Counted from the first letter of the stretch, positions 1-9,188 are shown. The stretch is 64,000 nt of DNA from Janibacter sp. DB-40 (GCF_029510815.1 NZ_CP120360.1:2976001-3040000), one strand, 5' to 3'. The notes: generated by a model not told the origin, from the sequence alone. Program-made: numbers and translations.

Positions 1-95
1 CAGACGGAACGCCGCGGGAGCTCGGTGAGATCTGCCATTGCGCCATTGTGCACAGCCCGTGACCCGCGGGGACGACGATGCCCTCGCAATCGGGG

Positions 96-124
96 TTGAC
101 TGAACGCACAGTCAGGAGTGTACT
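96..124 (+). promoter_or_regulatory. Sigma70-like promoter of the TetR/ABC exporter operon
   Basis: TTGACT (96-101) and TGTACT (119-124) are separated by 17 bp, a good -35/-10 pair. Transcription would begin near 131, about 26 bases before the ATG at 157. The -35 lies inside the first palindrome and the -10 abuts the second, which is the expected geometry for repression. No strong Shine-Dalgarno sequence is seen before the ATG. Confidence 0.6.
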
Positions 125-141
125 GACTGAGTGAACAGTCA
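97..141. promoter_or_regulatory. Tandem TetR-type operators TGACTG-N6-CAGTCA
   Basis: Two perfect 18-bp palindromes with identical half-sites TGACTG and CAGTCA and a 6-bp centre lie at 97-114 and 124-141. They are exactly 27 bp apart and flank the predicted -10. They immediately precede a TetR gene, so they are the probable binding sites for autoregulation of the whole operon. The repeat structure is seen directly; the identity of the binding protein is inferred. Confidence 0.75.
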
Positions 142-156
142 GCCAAGCGTCCCGTC

Positions 157-843
157 ATGAGCACCGATGACCGCGACGGGATGGTGCGCATCCGCGATGC
201 CGCCATCGAGCTCTTCGGCGAGAAGGGCGTTGCCGGCACCAGCCTGAAGTCGATCGCCGCGCGCGCCGAGGTCTCGCAGGGGCTGGTGATCCACCACTTC
301 GGGTCGAAGGCCGGACTCCACCGCGCCTGCGACGAGCACGTGGCTCGACTGATCCGCGGCAACAAGGAGACGGTCCTCGCCAGCGGTCCTCAGATGAATC
401 CGCTGGCGGCCCTGCAGATGATGCAAGAGAGCCGCCCGCTGCTGCGCTACCTCGTGCGGACCCTGAGCGAGGGCGGCGAGCAGGTCGGCCGGCTCGTGGA
501 CGACATGGTGGCCGACGCCGAGGTCTACATGGCCGCGAGCGAGCAGGCCGGGCTGCTCAAGCCGAGCAGCGTCCCCCGCGAGCGCGCGGTCGTCCTGGTC
601 GTCTGGTCCCTCGGCGCCCTCGTCCTGCACGAGCAGCTGCACCGCCTGCTCGGCGTCGACTTCCTCGCCCCCGGCACCGACCCCGAGGACCTCGCCCCGT
701 ACTTCCGACCCGTCATGGAGCTGTACACCCAGGGTCTGGTCACCGAGGGCGCCTACAGCGAGATGGCCGGGCTCTTCGAGCCACCCACCGACACCACCGC
801 GACGGACGGAGCGCCCGCCGCAGACCACAGGGAGACGTCATGA
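157..843 (+). CDS. TetR/AcrR family transcriptional regulator
   Basis: This 228-residue protein has the usual TetR layout. The N-terminal helix-turn-helix spans about residues 28-48 (T28-S-L-K-S-I-A-A-R-A, then the recognition helix ending H46-H47-F48), followed by a helical ligand-binding domain. It is the first gene of an operon whose next two genes encode an ABC exporter, and its stop overlaps the next start as ATGA. It probably represses the operon through the two palindromes just upstream and is released by an exported substrate. The ligand cannot be deduced from sequence. Confidence 0.9.
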   Translation: MSTDDRDGMVRIRDAAIELFGEKGVAGTSLKSIAARAEVSQGLVIHHFGSKAGLHRACDEHVARLIRGNKETVLASGPQMNPLAALQMMQESRPLLRYLVRTLSEGGEQVGRLVDDMVADAEVYMAASEQAGLLKPSSVPRERAVVLVVWSLGALVLHEQLHRLLGVDFLAPGTDPEDLAPYFRPVMELYTQGLVTEGAYSEMAGLFEPPTDTTATDGAPAADHRETS

Positions 844-1778
844 GTTCCACCGATGCAGTCATCTCCACGCACGGGCTCGTCAAGACCTTCGGCACGGTCC
901 GCGCCCTCGACGGCCTGGACCTCGAGGTCGCTGCGGGCGAGGTCCACGGCTTCCTCGGCCCCAACGGCGCCGGGAAGTCGACGACCATGCGTGTCCTGCT
1001 CGGCCTGCTGCGTGCCGACGGTGGCACCGTGCGCATGCTCGGGGGCCACCCGTGGGACGACGCCGTCGAGCTCCACCGGCGCCTGGCCTACGTCCCGGGG
1101 GACGTCGCTCTCTGGCCGACGGTGACCGGCGGCGAGGCGATCGACCTCTTCGCCCGGCTGCGCGGCCACATCGACACCGCGAGGCGCGAGGAACTGTGCG
1201 AGCGCTTCGACCTCGACCCCTCGAAGAAGGCCCGCACCTACTCCAAGGGCAACCGCCAGAAGGTCGCGCTGATCGCGGCGCTCGTCTCCGACGTCGACCT
1301 GCTCCTGCTCGACGAGCCGACCGCGGGGCTCGACCCGCTGATGGAGGTCATCTTCCAGCAGACGATCGCGGAGGCGAAGGCCGAGGGGCGCACCGTCCTG
1401 CTCTCGAGCCACATCCTGGCGCAGGTCGAGGCCCTGGCCGACCGGATCTCGATCGTGCGCCGTGGGCGGGTCGTCGAGTCGGGCAGCCTCTCCGATCTGC
1501 GGCACATGACCCGCACGACCTTCGTCGCCGAGACGGACCGGCCGGCCGACGAGCTCGCGACGCTCCCGGGGGTCCACGGCCTCACCCGCGAGGACGGTCG
1601 CGTGCAGTTCCACGTCGACGGGGACCGCGTCCAGCCCGTCGTCCGCGCACTCTCCGAGCTCGGGGTCCGCTCCCTCGTCGCCCATCCCCCGACGCTCGAG
1701 CAGCTGCTGATGCGCCACTACGGCGAGGACGCCACCGCCGGCGGGGCCGAGCCGCAGGAGGAGGTCGGGGTCCGATGA
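840..1778 (+). CDS. ABC-2 type exporter, ATP-binding subunit
   Basis: A 312-residue single-domain ATPase. Walker A is G40-PNGAGKST-48; the signature is the divergent YSKGNRQK found in this actinobacterial drug-exporter group instead of LSGGQ; Walker B is LLLLDEPT, followed by AGLDP. The C-terminal 90 residues form the regulatory tail common to DrrA-like ATPases. The start overlaps the TetR stop (ATGA) and the stop overlaps the permease start, so the three genes are translationally coupled. The likely role is energising efflux of a hydrophobic drug or metabolite by the next gene product. Confidence 0.9.
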   Translation: MSSTDAVISTHGLVKTFGTVRALDGLDLEVAAGEVHGFLGPNGAGKSTTMRVLLGLLRADGGTVRMLGGHPWDDAVELHRRLAYVPGDVALWPTVTGGEAIDLFARLRGHIDTARREELCERFDLDPSKKARTYSKGNRQKVALIAALVSDVDLLLLDEPTAGLDPLMEVIFQQTIAEAKAEGRTVLLSSHILAQVEALADRISIVRRGRVVESGSLSDLRHMTRTTFVAETDRPADELATLPGVHGLTREDGRVQFHVDGDRVQPVVRALSELGVRSLVAHPPTLEQLLMRHYGEDATAGGAEPQEEVGVR

Positions 1779-3427
1779 CCGCCGCGACCGGGACGACCTG
1801 GGCGACCAGCACGCCCTCCGCCCCTCGGACGACATTCGCCGGGACGGGGACCCTCGTCCGCCTCGGGCTGCGCCGGGACCGGGTCAAGCTGCCCGCGTGG
1901 GTGGCCGGGCTGGGCATCTTCGTCCTCTACATCGGCAACGCCCTGCCGCTCCTGGCGCCCACGCAGAAGGACCTGGCCGCCCTGGTGCCGATGTTCACCC
2001 AGCCCGTCGGTCGGATGTTCACCGGGCCGGCGTTCGGGATGGACGACCCCACGTACGAGCGGTTCTTCGCGGCGGGCTACACGCCGTACCTCTTCCTCCT
2101 CGCCGCGCTGATGAACATCTTCCTCGTCGTCCGGCACACCCGGCAGGAGGAGGAGACCGGGCGCGCGGAGCTGCTCCGGGCCAACGTCACCGGCCGCTAC
2201 GCACCGCTGACGGCGGCCATCGTCATCGCGCTCATCACGAACGCGCTCGTCCTCGTCGTGGTGTCGGGGCTGGCGATCACCAACGGCTTCGCCACCACGG
2301 GGTCCCTCCTCGTCGGGCTCAGCACCGCGCTGTCGGGCCTCGCCTTCGCCGGGGTCACCGCGGTCACCGTGCAGCTGAGCGAGTTCTCCCGCCCGGCCGC
2401 CGGGATGGCCGGAGGCGTGCTCGGCGCCGCCTTCGTCATCCGCGCGGTGGGCGACATGGCCGCGCCCGGCGGCAGCGCGCTCTCCTGGTTCTCTCCCCTG
2501 GCGTGGCCGGCGCAGACGGCGCCGTACGTGCACGACCGGTGGGCCTCCCTTCTCCTCCTCGTGCTCGTCGCGGTCGCCGGGACCACGGCCGGCTACCTCC
2601 TCCTCGGCAGACGGGACTTCGGAGCGAGCCTCGTCGCCGTGCGGCCGGGTCGGCCGCACGCCCGTCCCCGCCTCGGCACGCCCTCCGGCCTGGCCCTGCG
2701 GCTCCAGCGCGGGGGATTCCTCGGGTGGGGCACCGGCATCCTGCTCCTCGGCGTCACCGACGGCGCCTTCGCCCAGGCCATGCTCGACGCCGGGGAGGAC
2801 ATGCCACCGGCCATGGCCGAGATGTTCAGCACCGACGCGCTGCTGGACGGCTACAGCTCCTTCCTCGGCGCCTTCGTCACCGTGCTCATCGCCGCCTACG
2901 CGGTCTTCGGGGTGCGCACCCTGCGCGTGGAGGAGGACAGCGGTCGCACCGACACCGTCCTCGCGACTCCGATCGGACGCAGCGGCTGGCTCGGCTCCCA
3001 CCTCGCCGTCGTGGCGGTGGGGGCCGTCGTCATCAGCGTGGTGACCGGCGTGTGCACCGGGCTCGCGGCGGCCGCCGTAACCGGTGACGCGGACGTCATC
3101 GGGATGGTCACCGTCGCACACGTCGCGCTCGTCCCCGCCGCGCTGGTCGTGGCGGGACTCGGAGCCGCCCTCTACGGCTGGGCGCCGCGCCTGGTGGCTC
3201 CGCTGTGCTGGGTCCTGGTGGTGTGGATGGGTGTCGTCGAATTCTTCGGCGAGCTGCTGCAGCTCCCGGACGCACTGGTCGCGCTCTCTCCACTGCACCA
3301 GCTCGCCAGCCCTCCTGTGGAGGACTTCACGGCCGGTCCCTTCCTCGTCGTCCTGGCCCTCGCCGTCGGCCTGGCGCTCATGGGACTGGTCGGCTTCCGC
3401 AGGCGTCAGGTCGACGTCGTCGGGTGA
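1775..3427 (+). CDS. ABC-2 type exporter, polytopic permease
   Basis: A 550-residue integral membrane protein made of two similar halves of about six transmembrane segments each, joined by a hydrophilic loop near residues 280-310. It is therefore a full-length permease fused in one chain, as in actinobacterial ABC-2 exporters of about 530-550 residues. The ATG at 1775 overlaps the ATPase stop (ATGA), which fixes the start although the frame stays open far upstream. Its 3' end overlaps the convergent methyltransferase gene by 22 bp. Substrate unknown. Confidence 0.88.
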   Translation: MTAATGTTWATSTPSAPRTTFAGTGTLVRLGLRRDRVKLPAWVAGLGIFVLYIGNALPLLAPTQKDLAALVPMFTQPVGRMFTGPAFGMDDPTYERFFAAGYTPYLFLLAALMNIFLVVRHTRQEEETGRAELLRANVTGRYAPLTAAIVIALITNALVLVVVSGLAITNGFATTGSLLVGLSTALSGLAFAGVTAVTVQLSEFSRPAAGMAGGVLGAAFVIRAVGDMAAPGGSALSWFSPLAWPAQTAPYVHDRWASLLLLVLVAVAGTTAGYLLLGRRDFGASLVAVRPGRPHARPRLGTPSGLALRLQRGGFLGWGTGILLLGVTDGAFAQAMLDAGEDMPPAMAEMFSTDALLDGYSSFLGAFVTVLIAAYAVFGVRTLRVEEDSGRTDTVLATPIGRSGWLGSHLAVVAVGAVVISVVTGVCTGLAAAAVTGDADVIGMVTVAHVALVPAALVVAGLGAALYGWAPRLVAPLCWVLVVWMGVVEFFGELLQLPDALVALSPLHQLASPPVEDFTAGPFLVVLALAVGLALMGLVGFRRRQVDVVG

Positions 3428-4032
3428 GCGGGCCTGCCCATCCGGACCAGGGCTCCCCGGGGGAACTCGCGGACCTCGTCGACGGCGAGCGTCCGCGGCA
3501 GCTCCAGCGCGGACACCTGCTGCGCCGAGCCGAGCTGGAGCAGTGCCGCCCCGCCCGGGGCGAGGTGGCGATCGATGACCTGCACACACTCACGAGCGAT
3601 GTCCAGCCCGTCGGTGCCCCCGTCGATGGCCTCCGGCGGGTCCTGCGGGTAGCGACCGATGTCGGACCGACGCACCCAGGGCGGGTCCGCGATGACGAGC
3701 GGGAACTGCTCGTGCGGGGCGATCGCCTCCCCCAGCGGGCTGCAGCGCGCCTCGACCCGGTCACTGATGCCCAGCAGGCCCGCGTTGAGCAGCACGTGCG
3801 TCGTCGCGGTCTCCTCGCGGTCGACCGCCACGAGCGGCCGGTCACTCTCGTGGACGGCAGCCAGACCGATGTGGCCCGCTCCGGCGCAGAGCTCGAGGAC
3901 GGGACCGGGCGGCAGGGTCGGCAGCAGGTCGGCCGCCCACCGCGACTGGGCTGCGGTCCACTCGCGCGGGGCGAGCAGCCGCTCGTCGGTCGTCAGCCGC
4001 AGGCCGGCAAAGGCGAAGTCCACCCGCGCCAT
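3406..4032 (-). CDS. PrmC/HemK-like SAM-dependent methyltransferase
   Basis: A 208-residue class I methyltransferase. SAM motif I is VLELCAGAGHIGL (residues 45-57), the acidic residue after strand 2 is D71, and the catalytic-loop motif is DPPW (116-119), the position taken by (N/D)PPY in Gln/Asn-N5 methyltransferases of the HemK/PrmC/MTQ2 group. The ATG at 4032 overlaps the CDGSH stop as ATGA, so an upstream in-frame ATG was rejected. It is the last gene of a coupled four-gene operon. A protein or peptide amide substrate is plausible but unproven. Confidence 0.82.
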   Translation of the reverse strand: MARVDFAFAGLRLTTDERLLAPREWTAAQSRWAADLLPTLPPGPVLELCAGAGHIGLAAVHESDRPLVAVDREETATTHVLLNAGLLGISDRVEARCSPLGEAIAPHEQFPLVIADPPWVRRSDIGRYPQDPPEAIDGGTDGLDIARECVQVIDRHLAPGGAALLQLGSAQQVSALELPRTLAVDEVREFPRGALVRMGRPAHPTTST

Positions 4033-4241
4033 CAGTGACCACTGCCCGGGGACCGCTGCGCGTTGAGCACCTTGTGGGTGCCGTCGCACCACGGCAGCCG
4101 GGCGGACGTACCGCACATGCACATCGCGACCACGGGCCGGGTCACCTCATGCTCGGCACCGTCGGCGTCGCGCACCCTGTCCGCACCGCGGACCAGCACC
4201 GGACCGTCCGGGCACCGCTGGACGGAGACCTCGCGGCTCAC
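4032..4241 (-). CDS. CDGSH iron-sulfur domain protein
   Basis: A 69-residue protein with one complete CDGSH motif: C41-x-C43, then P50-W-C52-D-G-T-H56, the three-Cys/one-His ligand set of a redox-active, labile [2Fe-2S] cluster. It has no transmembrane anchor. The GTG start (4241) overlaps the stop of the upstream di-iron enzyme (GTGA) and its stop overlaps the methyltransferase start, so it is made in fixed proportion to both. A role as electron or cluster donor to the adjacent oxidase-like enzyme is inferred from context. Confidence 0.88.
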   Translation of the reverse strand: MSREVSVQRCPDGPVLVRGADRVRDADGAEHEVTRPVVAMCMCGTSARLPWCDGTHKVLNAQRSPGSGH

Positions 4242-5221
4242 GCGGGCACCCCCACGGCGGTTGCGTGGCCCCACTGCGCCAGCTGATCCCGCGCGGCGAG
4301 CGCATCCAGCTCGAGGCAGGCGGCGACACCGAGGAGGACGTCGTCGTGCAGGTCGGGCTCGGCCGCCACGAGCGGGGCGCAGATGCTCCGCACGGCCAGC
4401 TGCTCGTGCACCGCATCGGCCTCGATGTGCTCCTCGTAGTACGTCGCCACCTCCTCCGGCAGACCGAGGCGCCGGGCGCCCGAGGTGATCCATCGGCACG
4501 GCAGCGAGCTCGTGGACTCGAAGGCCGCGAGGTGCCCCATCGCTGCCCCCCGCCACCGCCGGTTGACGCCGAAGATGCTCATCGTCGTGTTGACCGCGAG
4601 CGTCGTGGCCCGCGCCTCGTCGATGTAGGCGCCGTACGTGGGGTCCAGGCCGCAGGCCGCGAGGGCATCGGCGAAGAGGGTCGAGTGCAGGGCTGCCGGT
4701 CGGCCCGCACCGAACTCGTCGTACTGCAGCTCCGCGAGGGCCACCTTCGGCGTCCCGTCGAGGCGCGGCACGACGAAGGCGTGCGGGTCGGACTCCTTCA
4801 GGTGGTAGATGCTGCGCTGGCGCAGGAAGTCGCGGAACTGGTCGGCATCGGCGTGGCGACGCAGGTGCTCGGCGAGGGACGGGCCGTCGTCGACGGCGAG
4901 CAGCGTGTCGATCTGGTCGACGAGGTCATCGCGCGCATCCACCTGCTCCAGCCGCTCGCGGGTGAGGTCGCGCACCGCGGCGAGATGCGCGGCCTCGAGC
5001 ACGCGCCGGACGCGGATCACCTCCGGGTCCCACTCCAGATCGGGGTCGACGTCGTCGAACCCGCGGTGGTGCAGCTCGAAGAGGCACCACAGGGCCAGCT
5101 GGACGTCCTCGTCCACGAGGACGTCACCGGCCACCTCGGGCAGGGGCCCGGGTCGGTCCCCGCGCAGCATCCGGAGCACGTGGGCGCTCACCGCACCGCG
5201 CTCCCCGGGCAGGGTGGTCAC
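4238..5221 (-). CDS. Haem-oxygenase-like iron-containing redox enzyme (HDO superfamily)
   Basis: A 327-residue helical protein resembling the actinobacterial iron-containing redox enzyme family (haem-oxygenase-like di-iron oxidases). Family-type features are the N-terminal FELHHRGFDD segment, the central ALAELQYDEFG segment holding a Glu ligand, GHLAAFE, and the C-terminal H-I-E-A-D-A-V-H motif with metal ligands. The GTG at 5221 overlaps the stop of the small acidic gene (GTGA), so it was preferred over an ATG 12 bp upstream. Relatives oxidise small molecules with O2; substrate unknown here. Co-translation with a Fe-S protein and a methyltransferase implies one pathway. Confidence 0.8.
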   Translation of the reverse strand: MTTLPGERGAVSAHVLRMLRGDRPGPLPEVAGDVLVDEDVQLALWCLFELHHRGFDDVDPDLEWDPEVIRVRRVLEAAHLAAVRDLTRERLEQVDARDDLVDQIDTLLAVDDGPSLAEHLRRHADADQFRDFLRQRSIYHLKESDPHAFVVPRLDGTPKVALAELQYDEFGAGRPAALHSTLFADALAACGLDPTYGAYIDEARATTLAVNTTMSIFGVNRRWRGAAMGHLAAFESTSSLPCRWITSGARRLGLPEEVATYYEEHIEADAVHEQLAVRSICAPLVAAEPDLHDDVLLGVAACLELDALAARDQLAQWGHATAVGVPA

Positions 5222-5466
5222 TCGTCGGCCCACCCCACCCGGCGCTCGGCGTCCTCGATGCCCTCGGGGTCCTCGGCGTCCTCCGGGTCCGCGTCGACGG
5301 TCCGCTCGTCCGGCGACGCCAGCTCCGCGTCCGCAGGGCCGTCCTGGTCCCGGACGGCAGCGGTCGAGGGCTCCCCCTCGCTGTGGACGCCGCCCTGCAG
5401 CTGGTCCTCGTCGAGGTTGGTGGTCTCGGACACCTGGCCCTGCTCCGGCGTCTGCTCGCTCGTCAT
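5218..5466 (-). CDS. Small highly acidic protein, first gene of the HDO/CDGSH/methyltransferase operon
   Basis: An 82-residue hydrophilic protein, very rich in Asp, Glu and Gln, with no hydrophobic segment and no recognised domain. Its second half is a run of D/E-P-E-D-A type sequence. The ATG at 5466 has a good ribosome binding site (AAGGAG), which makes it a real gene. Its stop overlaps the di-iron enzyme start (GTGA). An L-D-E-D-Q-L-Q-G-G stretch near residue 18 loosely resembles a double-glycine leader; that is weak. It could be a substrate, chaperone or regulator of the downstream enzymes. Function unknown. Confidence 0.7.
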   Translation of the reverse strand: MTSEQTPEQGQVSETTNLDEDQLQGGVHSEGEPSTAAVRDQDGPADAELASPDERTVDADPEDAEDPEGIEDAERRVGWADE

Positions 5467-5539
5467 GCTGTCTCCTTGCTCGGGAGCCCTCGTCCTACCC
5501 TGTTGCGGGTCGGACATTCCCGCTGTGCAGGATAGTCGG

Positions 5540-6085
5540 GTGTCCCCCAGCGAGCCCGTCATCCGCCCCCGGCGACCGGACGACGTACCGCACTTGGCGC
5601 GGGCGCTGCTGGAGCAGCAGCGCGCCTCCGGTTACCCGCACCGCGACCCGCTCCCGTACTCCGCCGAGCAGTTCATCCTGCGGCCCGGCACCACGGCCGC
5701 GTGGGTGGCCGAGGTCGACGGCGCAGCCGTCGGTCACGTCGCCATCTCCCTCCCGGGGGACCCGACGTCGCTCGCCGACGGGGACGCGGCCGTCGTGCGG
5801 GCGTGGATGGACGCACACCGGCGCCCCCACGACGAGCTGGGTGAGGTCGCGATCTTCTTCACCGCCGGCTCGGCGCGGGGCAGCGGAGCCGGCAGTGCGC
5901 TGCTCGACACCGCGGTCGCGGCACTGCGGGAGCGCGACCTCGCGCCGTGCCTCGACGTCGTCCCCACGAGCACTGCTGCGATGCGGCTCTACCGGCGCAC
6001 CGGGTGGCAGGAGGTCGGCCGCGTGCGGCCGGGGTGGCTGTCCGAGGGCGCACCCGACGTCATCGCGATGGTCCTTCCGGATTGA
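5540..6085 (+). CDS. GNAT family N-acetyltransferase
   Basis: A 181-residue single GNAT domain. It begins VIRPRRPDDVPHL and carries the acetyl-CoA pyrophosphate loop in the form ARGSGAGSALLDTAVAAL (about residues 111-128) and the C-terminal YRRTGWQEVGR strand-helix. The GTG at 5540 was chosen because the domain starts right after it and the divergent acidic-protein gene begins 73 bp away. The 3' end overlaps the convergent gene by 26 bp. The acceptor substrate is unknown. Confidence 0.8.
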   Translation: MSPSEPVIRPRRPDDVPHLARALLEQQRASGYPHRDPLPYSAEQFILRPGTTAAWVAEVDGAAVGHVAISLPGDPTSLADGDAAVVRAWMDAHRRPHDELGEVAIFFTAGSARGSGAGSALLDTAVAALRERDLAPCLDVVPTSTAAMRLYRRTGWQEVGRVRPGWLSEGAPDVIAMVLPD

Positions 6086-7019
6086 CCCGGCGGGCGGCGT
6101 CCGGGTAGCCCCACTCGGTCAGGAGCCGGGCGATGAGCGGCCGCTGCGTCGGCGGGTCGATCCGGCCCGGGTCCTCCGCCGCCCAGGCGGCCAAGGCGTC
6201 GCGACCGTCGGTGGCCTCCAGCCACGGCAGCGCGGTCGTCTCCAGCGCCTCGGCGACCACCGCCGGGTCAGGGAGGAGTCTCTCCCCGGAGGACAGCGTC
6301 GCCTCCAGCAGCGTGACCGCGTCCAGATCCGCCGGCATCGGCTGTCCCCGGGCCCCCGGGATCCACACGCCGTAGCCGACCCAGATCCGGTCGTGGCCGA
6401 AGGTCTCGTCAGGGTGCTCGTCGGGGCTCCAGCGGACGGACAGCATCTGCACGAAGCCGTCCCTGCCCGATCGGCGGAAGAAGCCCTCTCGTCTTGAGTA
6501 GCCGGCCTCACCGATCTGCGGCGCGACCGCGTCGACGATCTCGCGGCTCATGACCATCCATGCCGGGATGTCGGTCGGGGCGACGCTGGGCAACAGCCTC
6601 CTCTCGCCCCCCTCGTCGGGATCGCGGGGGTTGCGGTTGATGTCGACGACGGCCCGGATCACCGCAGCGGCGACGTCGTCGAGGTGGAGTCGGGTCCGCA
6701 CGTAGATGACCTCGCGGTCCTCGGCGTAGGCCTCCTTGATCCCTCGCTGCTCGGCCAGTGCCAGGTCGAGTCCGTCGGCCGGGTCGCAGTAGAAGTGGAT
6801 CTCGTCGTCGAGCTCGACCACCGTGTTGAAGCCGTCCATCTCATCGTCCTCGTCGACACCGATCCAGTCGGGCAGCTCCGTGAGCGCCGGTTGCTGCTCG
6901 GCCTCGATCAGGATCCGCAACGGGCCTGCCGCGGCCGCGTCCTCCAGTGCGGCAGCAATCGGATCGGCACGGCTGGCTCGCTTCCGCGAGCGCACGGTCA
7001 ATCGGTCCAGCAAACCCAT
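6060..7019 (-). CDS. Conserved-looking hypothetical protein, 319 aa
   Basis: I do not recognise this family. The 319-residue protein is soluble and acidic, with an N-terminal basic patch (RLTVRSRKRASR), an LDDEIHFYCDPADGLDLAL segment, a central block around NRNPRDPDEGGERR, and a tryptophan-rich stretch (RWSPDEHPDET, then IWVGYGVWIPG). There is no signal peptide or membrane segment. The ATG at 7019 is preceded by a purine-rich GGCAGGGGGA, and codon usage is normal for the window. It stands alone, divergent from the SDR gene and convergent with the GNAT gene. Confidence 0.7.
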   Translation of the reverse strand: MGLLDRLTVRSRKRASRADPIAAALEDAAAAGPLRILIEAEQQPALTELPDWIGVDEDDEMDGFNTVVELDDEIHFYCDPADGLDLALAEQRGIKEAYAEDREVIYVRTRLHLDDVAAAVIRAVVDINRNPRDPDEGGERRLLPSVAPTDIPAWMVMSREIVDAVAPQIGEAGYSRREGFFRRSGRDGFVQMLSVRWSPDEHPDETFGHDRIWVGYGVWIPGARGQPMPADLDAVTLLEATLSSGERLLPDPAVVAEALETTALPWLEATDGRDALAAWAAEDPGRIDPPTQRPLIARLLTEWGYPDAARRVNPEGPSR

Positions 7020-7088
7020 TCGGTCCCCCTGCCCCCCGCGCACGTGCGTGCGCTGCGTCTGGTGAGGAGATGGATACCGTAGCTCGTC

Positions 7089-7856
7089 ATGAACCGCAAC
7101 GTCCTCGTCACCGGAGCCTCCCGCGGGATCGGTCGCGCGGTGGCGCAGTCCTTCGCCGAGCAGGGTGACCGGGTCGCCGTCCACGTCCGCACGGCCACGG
7201 ACGAAGGGGGAAGGACGCTCGCGTCCCTCCCGGGCACCGGGCACGCCCTCGTCACGGCCGACCTCGGCGACGCGGAGGACGCCCGGGGGCTGCCCGCAGC
7301 CGCCGAGGCGGCTCTCGGCGCTCCGGTGACGGTGCTCGTCAACAACGCCGGGATCGCGACGACGCCGACGCTGAGGCATCCCCCGGCGACCACGGAGTCC
7401 GTTGCCTGGCAACGCAGCTGGGAGGAGTACCTGCGGATCAACACCCTCGGGACCGCCCTGGTGACCCATGCGATGACCGCGCGCCTGATCGAGCTCGGGC
7501 TTCCGGGTCGGGTCATCACGATCGGGACCCGCGGGGTGCACCGCGGCGAGCCGGACTTCCCCGCCTACGCCGCGTCGAAGGCCGCGCTGCACTCGATGGA
7601 CGCCTCGCTCGCCGTCGCCCTGGCCCCGCACGGGATCGCCGTCGCGACCGTCGCGCCCGGCTTCATCGACACCGAAAGGGTGGCCGACCGGCTCGCCTCA
7701 CCGGATGGCGATGCGATCCGGGAGGACTCCCCCTTCGCCCGGGTCGGGCACCCTGAGGAGGTGGCCTCCGCCGTGGTCTGGCTCGCCTCGCCCGACGCCC
7801 AGTGGGCCTCCGGGGCGACCCTCGACCTCAACGGGGCCTCGCACCTGCGTCCCTGA
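7089..7856 (+). CDS. Short-chain dehydrogenase/reductase (SDR), FabG-like
   Basis: A 255-residue classical SDR. The N-terminal nucleotide-binding motif is TGASRGIG, the NNAG structural motif is present near residue 85, and the catalytic Y160-x3-K164 lies in the YAASK sequence, followed by the PGFIDTE segment. The C-terminal half has the SGATLDLNGASHL end common to FabG-type reductases. It is monocistronic and its stop abuts the stop of the convergent NADH dehydrogenase. The carbonyl substrate is not predictable. Confidence 0.88.
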   Translation: MNRNVLVTGASRGIGRAVAQSFAEQGDRVAVHVRTATDEGGRTLASLPGTGHALVTADLGDAEDARGLPAAAEAALGAPVTVLVNNAGIATTPTLRHPPATTESVAWQRSWEEYLRINTLGTALVTHAMTARLIELGLPGRVITIGTRGVHRGEPDFPAYAASKAALHSMDASLAVALAPHGIAVATVAPGFIDTERVADRLASPDGDAIREDSPFARVGHPEEVASAVVWLASPDAQWASGATLDLNGASHLRP

Positions 7857-9188
7857 TCAGGGCACGTCCAGGCCCTCGCTCGTGCGGAAGTCGGACTCCT
7901 CGGCGCTGACCAGCCCGAGGCGGGAGATGGGTCGGTCGCTGGTCACCTCGGCAGCCCAGGCGAGCGCGGTCATCCAGCGGTTGGCCGAACGCGGCAGCGC
8001 TGCGAGGTGGTACCCCCGGGCGGCGACCTTCGCCGGCCAGCCCGACAGCTCGATGCCAAACGGGTTGGCCACGGCGTACTTCGGGCCGAGGTCGACGACC
8101 AGACCGAGATCGCGGTGCTTGTACCGCTTGCTGCTGCCGACGCCGAGGGTCGCCGCGACGTTGCGGGCGACGGCCTTGCCCTGGCGCACCGCGTGCTGCG
8201 CCGTCGGAGGCGTGACCGCATCCTTGTCCTTGCTCGCAAGGTCGGGCACGGCCGCGGCGTCGCCGGCCGCGAAGACGTGCGGGTGGCCCGGGACGGACAG
8301 GTCGGCGTTGACGACGAGCCGGCCCTTCTCCAGCGGCAGACCGAGGGTCTCGAGCACCGGTGCACCCGTGACGCCCGTGACCCAGGCGACCGTCCGTGTA
8401 CCGATAACGTCCCCGTCGGTCAACGTGGCCTCCTCCGCCGTGAGCTCCTCCAGGCTCGTGCCCAGACGCACGTCGATGCCCCGGCCGCGCAGCGACTCCA
8501 GCGCGCGGTCGCCGAGCTTCTCCCCGACCTCGGGCATGACGCGGTCGGCCACGTCGATGAGCACGAACCGGGCCTGGTCCAGCGGCTTGCCGCGCTGCTG
8601 CGCGTGGTCCTCCGCGAGCGCGTGCAGCTGGGCGACCAGCTCGGTCCCCGCGTACGACGCCCCCACGACGACGACGGTGCGGCGGGCCTGCCGGACCTCC
8701 GGATCGCTCTCGTGCTCGGCCAGCTCGAGCTGGTAGAGGAACTGCTCGCGCAGGTACAGGGCCTCCGCGACGGTCTTCAGGCCGCGGGCGTGCTCGGCGA
8801 CGCCGGGGACGCCGAGGAGCTTGGTCACCGACCCCGGGGTCAGGACCAGCCGGTCCCAGTGCATCTCCTCGTCCTCGGGGGCACAGCCGCTCACGTGCAG
8901 CGTCCGTGCCTCCAGGTCCACACCGTCGACGCAGCCCGGTCGCAGCGACACGTCCGACAGCTCGTTGGCCAGCGGCACCGCCACGTAGCGCGGATCGATG
9001 AGCCCACCGGCCACGTCCGGCAGCAGCGGGGTGTAGAGCATGTAGTCGTGCATCGAGACGAGCACGACCTCGGCGGGATGCTCGGCGCGACGCAGGCGTC
9101 GGGCCACTCCGCGGGCCGCCTCGAAGCCGGCGAACCCGCTCCCGACGACGACTACGCGTTCGCGGCGGTCGGTGCTCGAGACGGTCAC
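7857..9188 (-). CDS. ndh: Type II NADH dehydrogenase (NDH-2), FAD-dependent
   Basis: A 443-residue two-dinucleotide-binding-domain flavoprotein. The FAD motif VVVGSGFAGFEAA lies near the N-terminus, the NAD(P)H-binding VVVVGASYAGTELVAQL is in the middle, and the second FAD motif VFAAGDAAA comes later. The C-terminus has an amphipathic region expected for peripheral membrane binding. It would oxidise NADH and reduce menaquinone without proton pumping. The GTG at 9188 was chosen because the FAD domain starts about 14 residues later and a purine-rich AAGGGAG lies upstream. Length fits NDH-2. Confidence 0.85.
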   Translation of the reverse strand: MTVSSTDRRERVVVVGSGFAGFEAARGVARRLRRAEHPAEVVLVSMHDYMLYTPLLPDVAGGLIDPRYVAVPLANELSDVSLRPGCVDGVDLEARTLHVSGCAPEDEEMHWDRLVLTPGSVTKLLGVPGVAEHARGLKTVAEALYLREQFLYQLELAEHESDPEVRQARRTVVVVGASYAGTELVAQLHALAEDHAQQRGKPLDQARFVLIDVADRVMPEVGEKLGDRALESLRGRGIDVRLGTSLEELTAEEATLTDGDVIGTRTVAWVTGVTGAPVLETLGLPLEKGRLVVNADLSVPGHPHVFAAGDAAAVPDLASKDKDAVTPPTAQHAVRQGKAVARNVAATLGVGSSKRYKHRDLGLVVDLGPKYAVANPFGIELSGWPAKVAARGYHLAALPRSANRWMTALAWAAEVTSDRPISRLGLVSAEESDFRTSEGLDVP

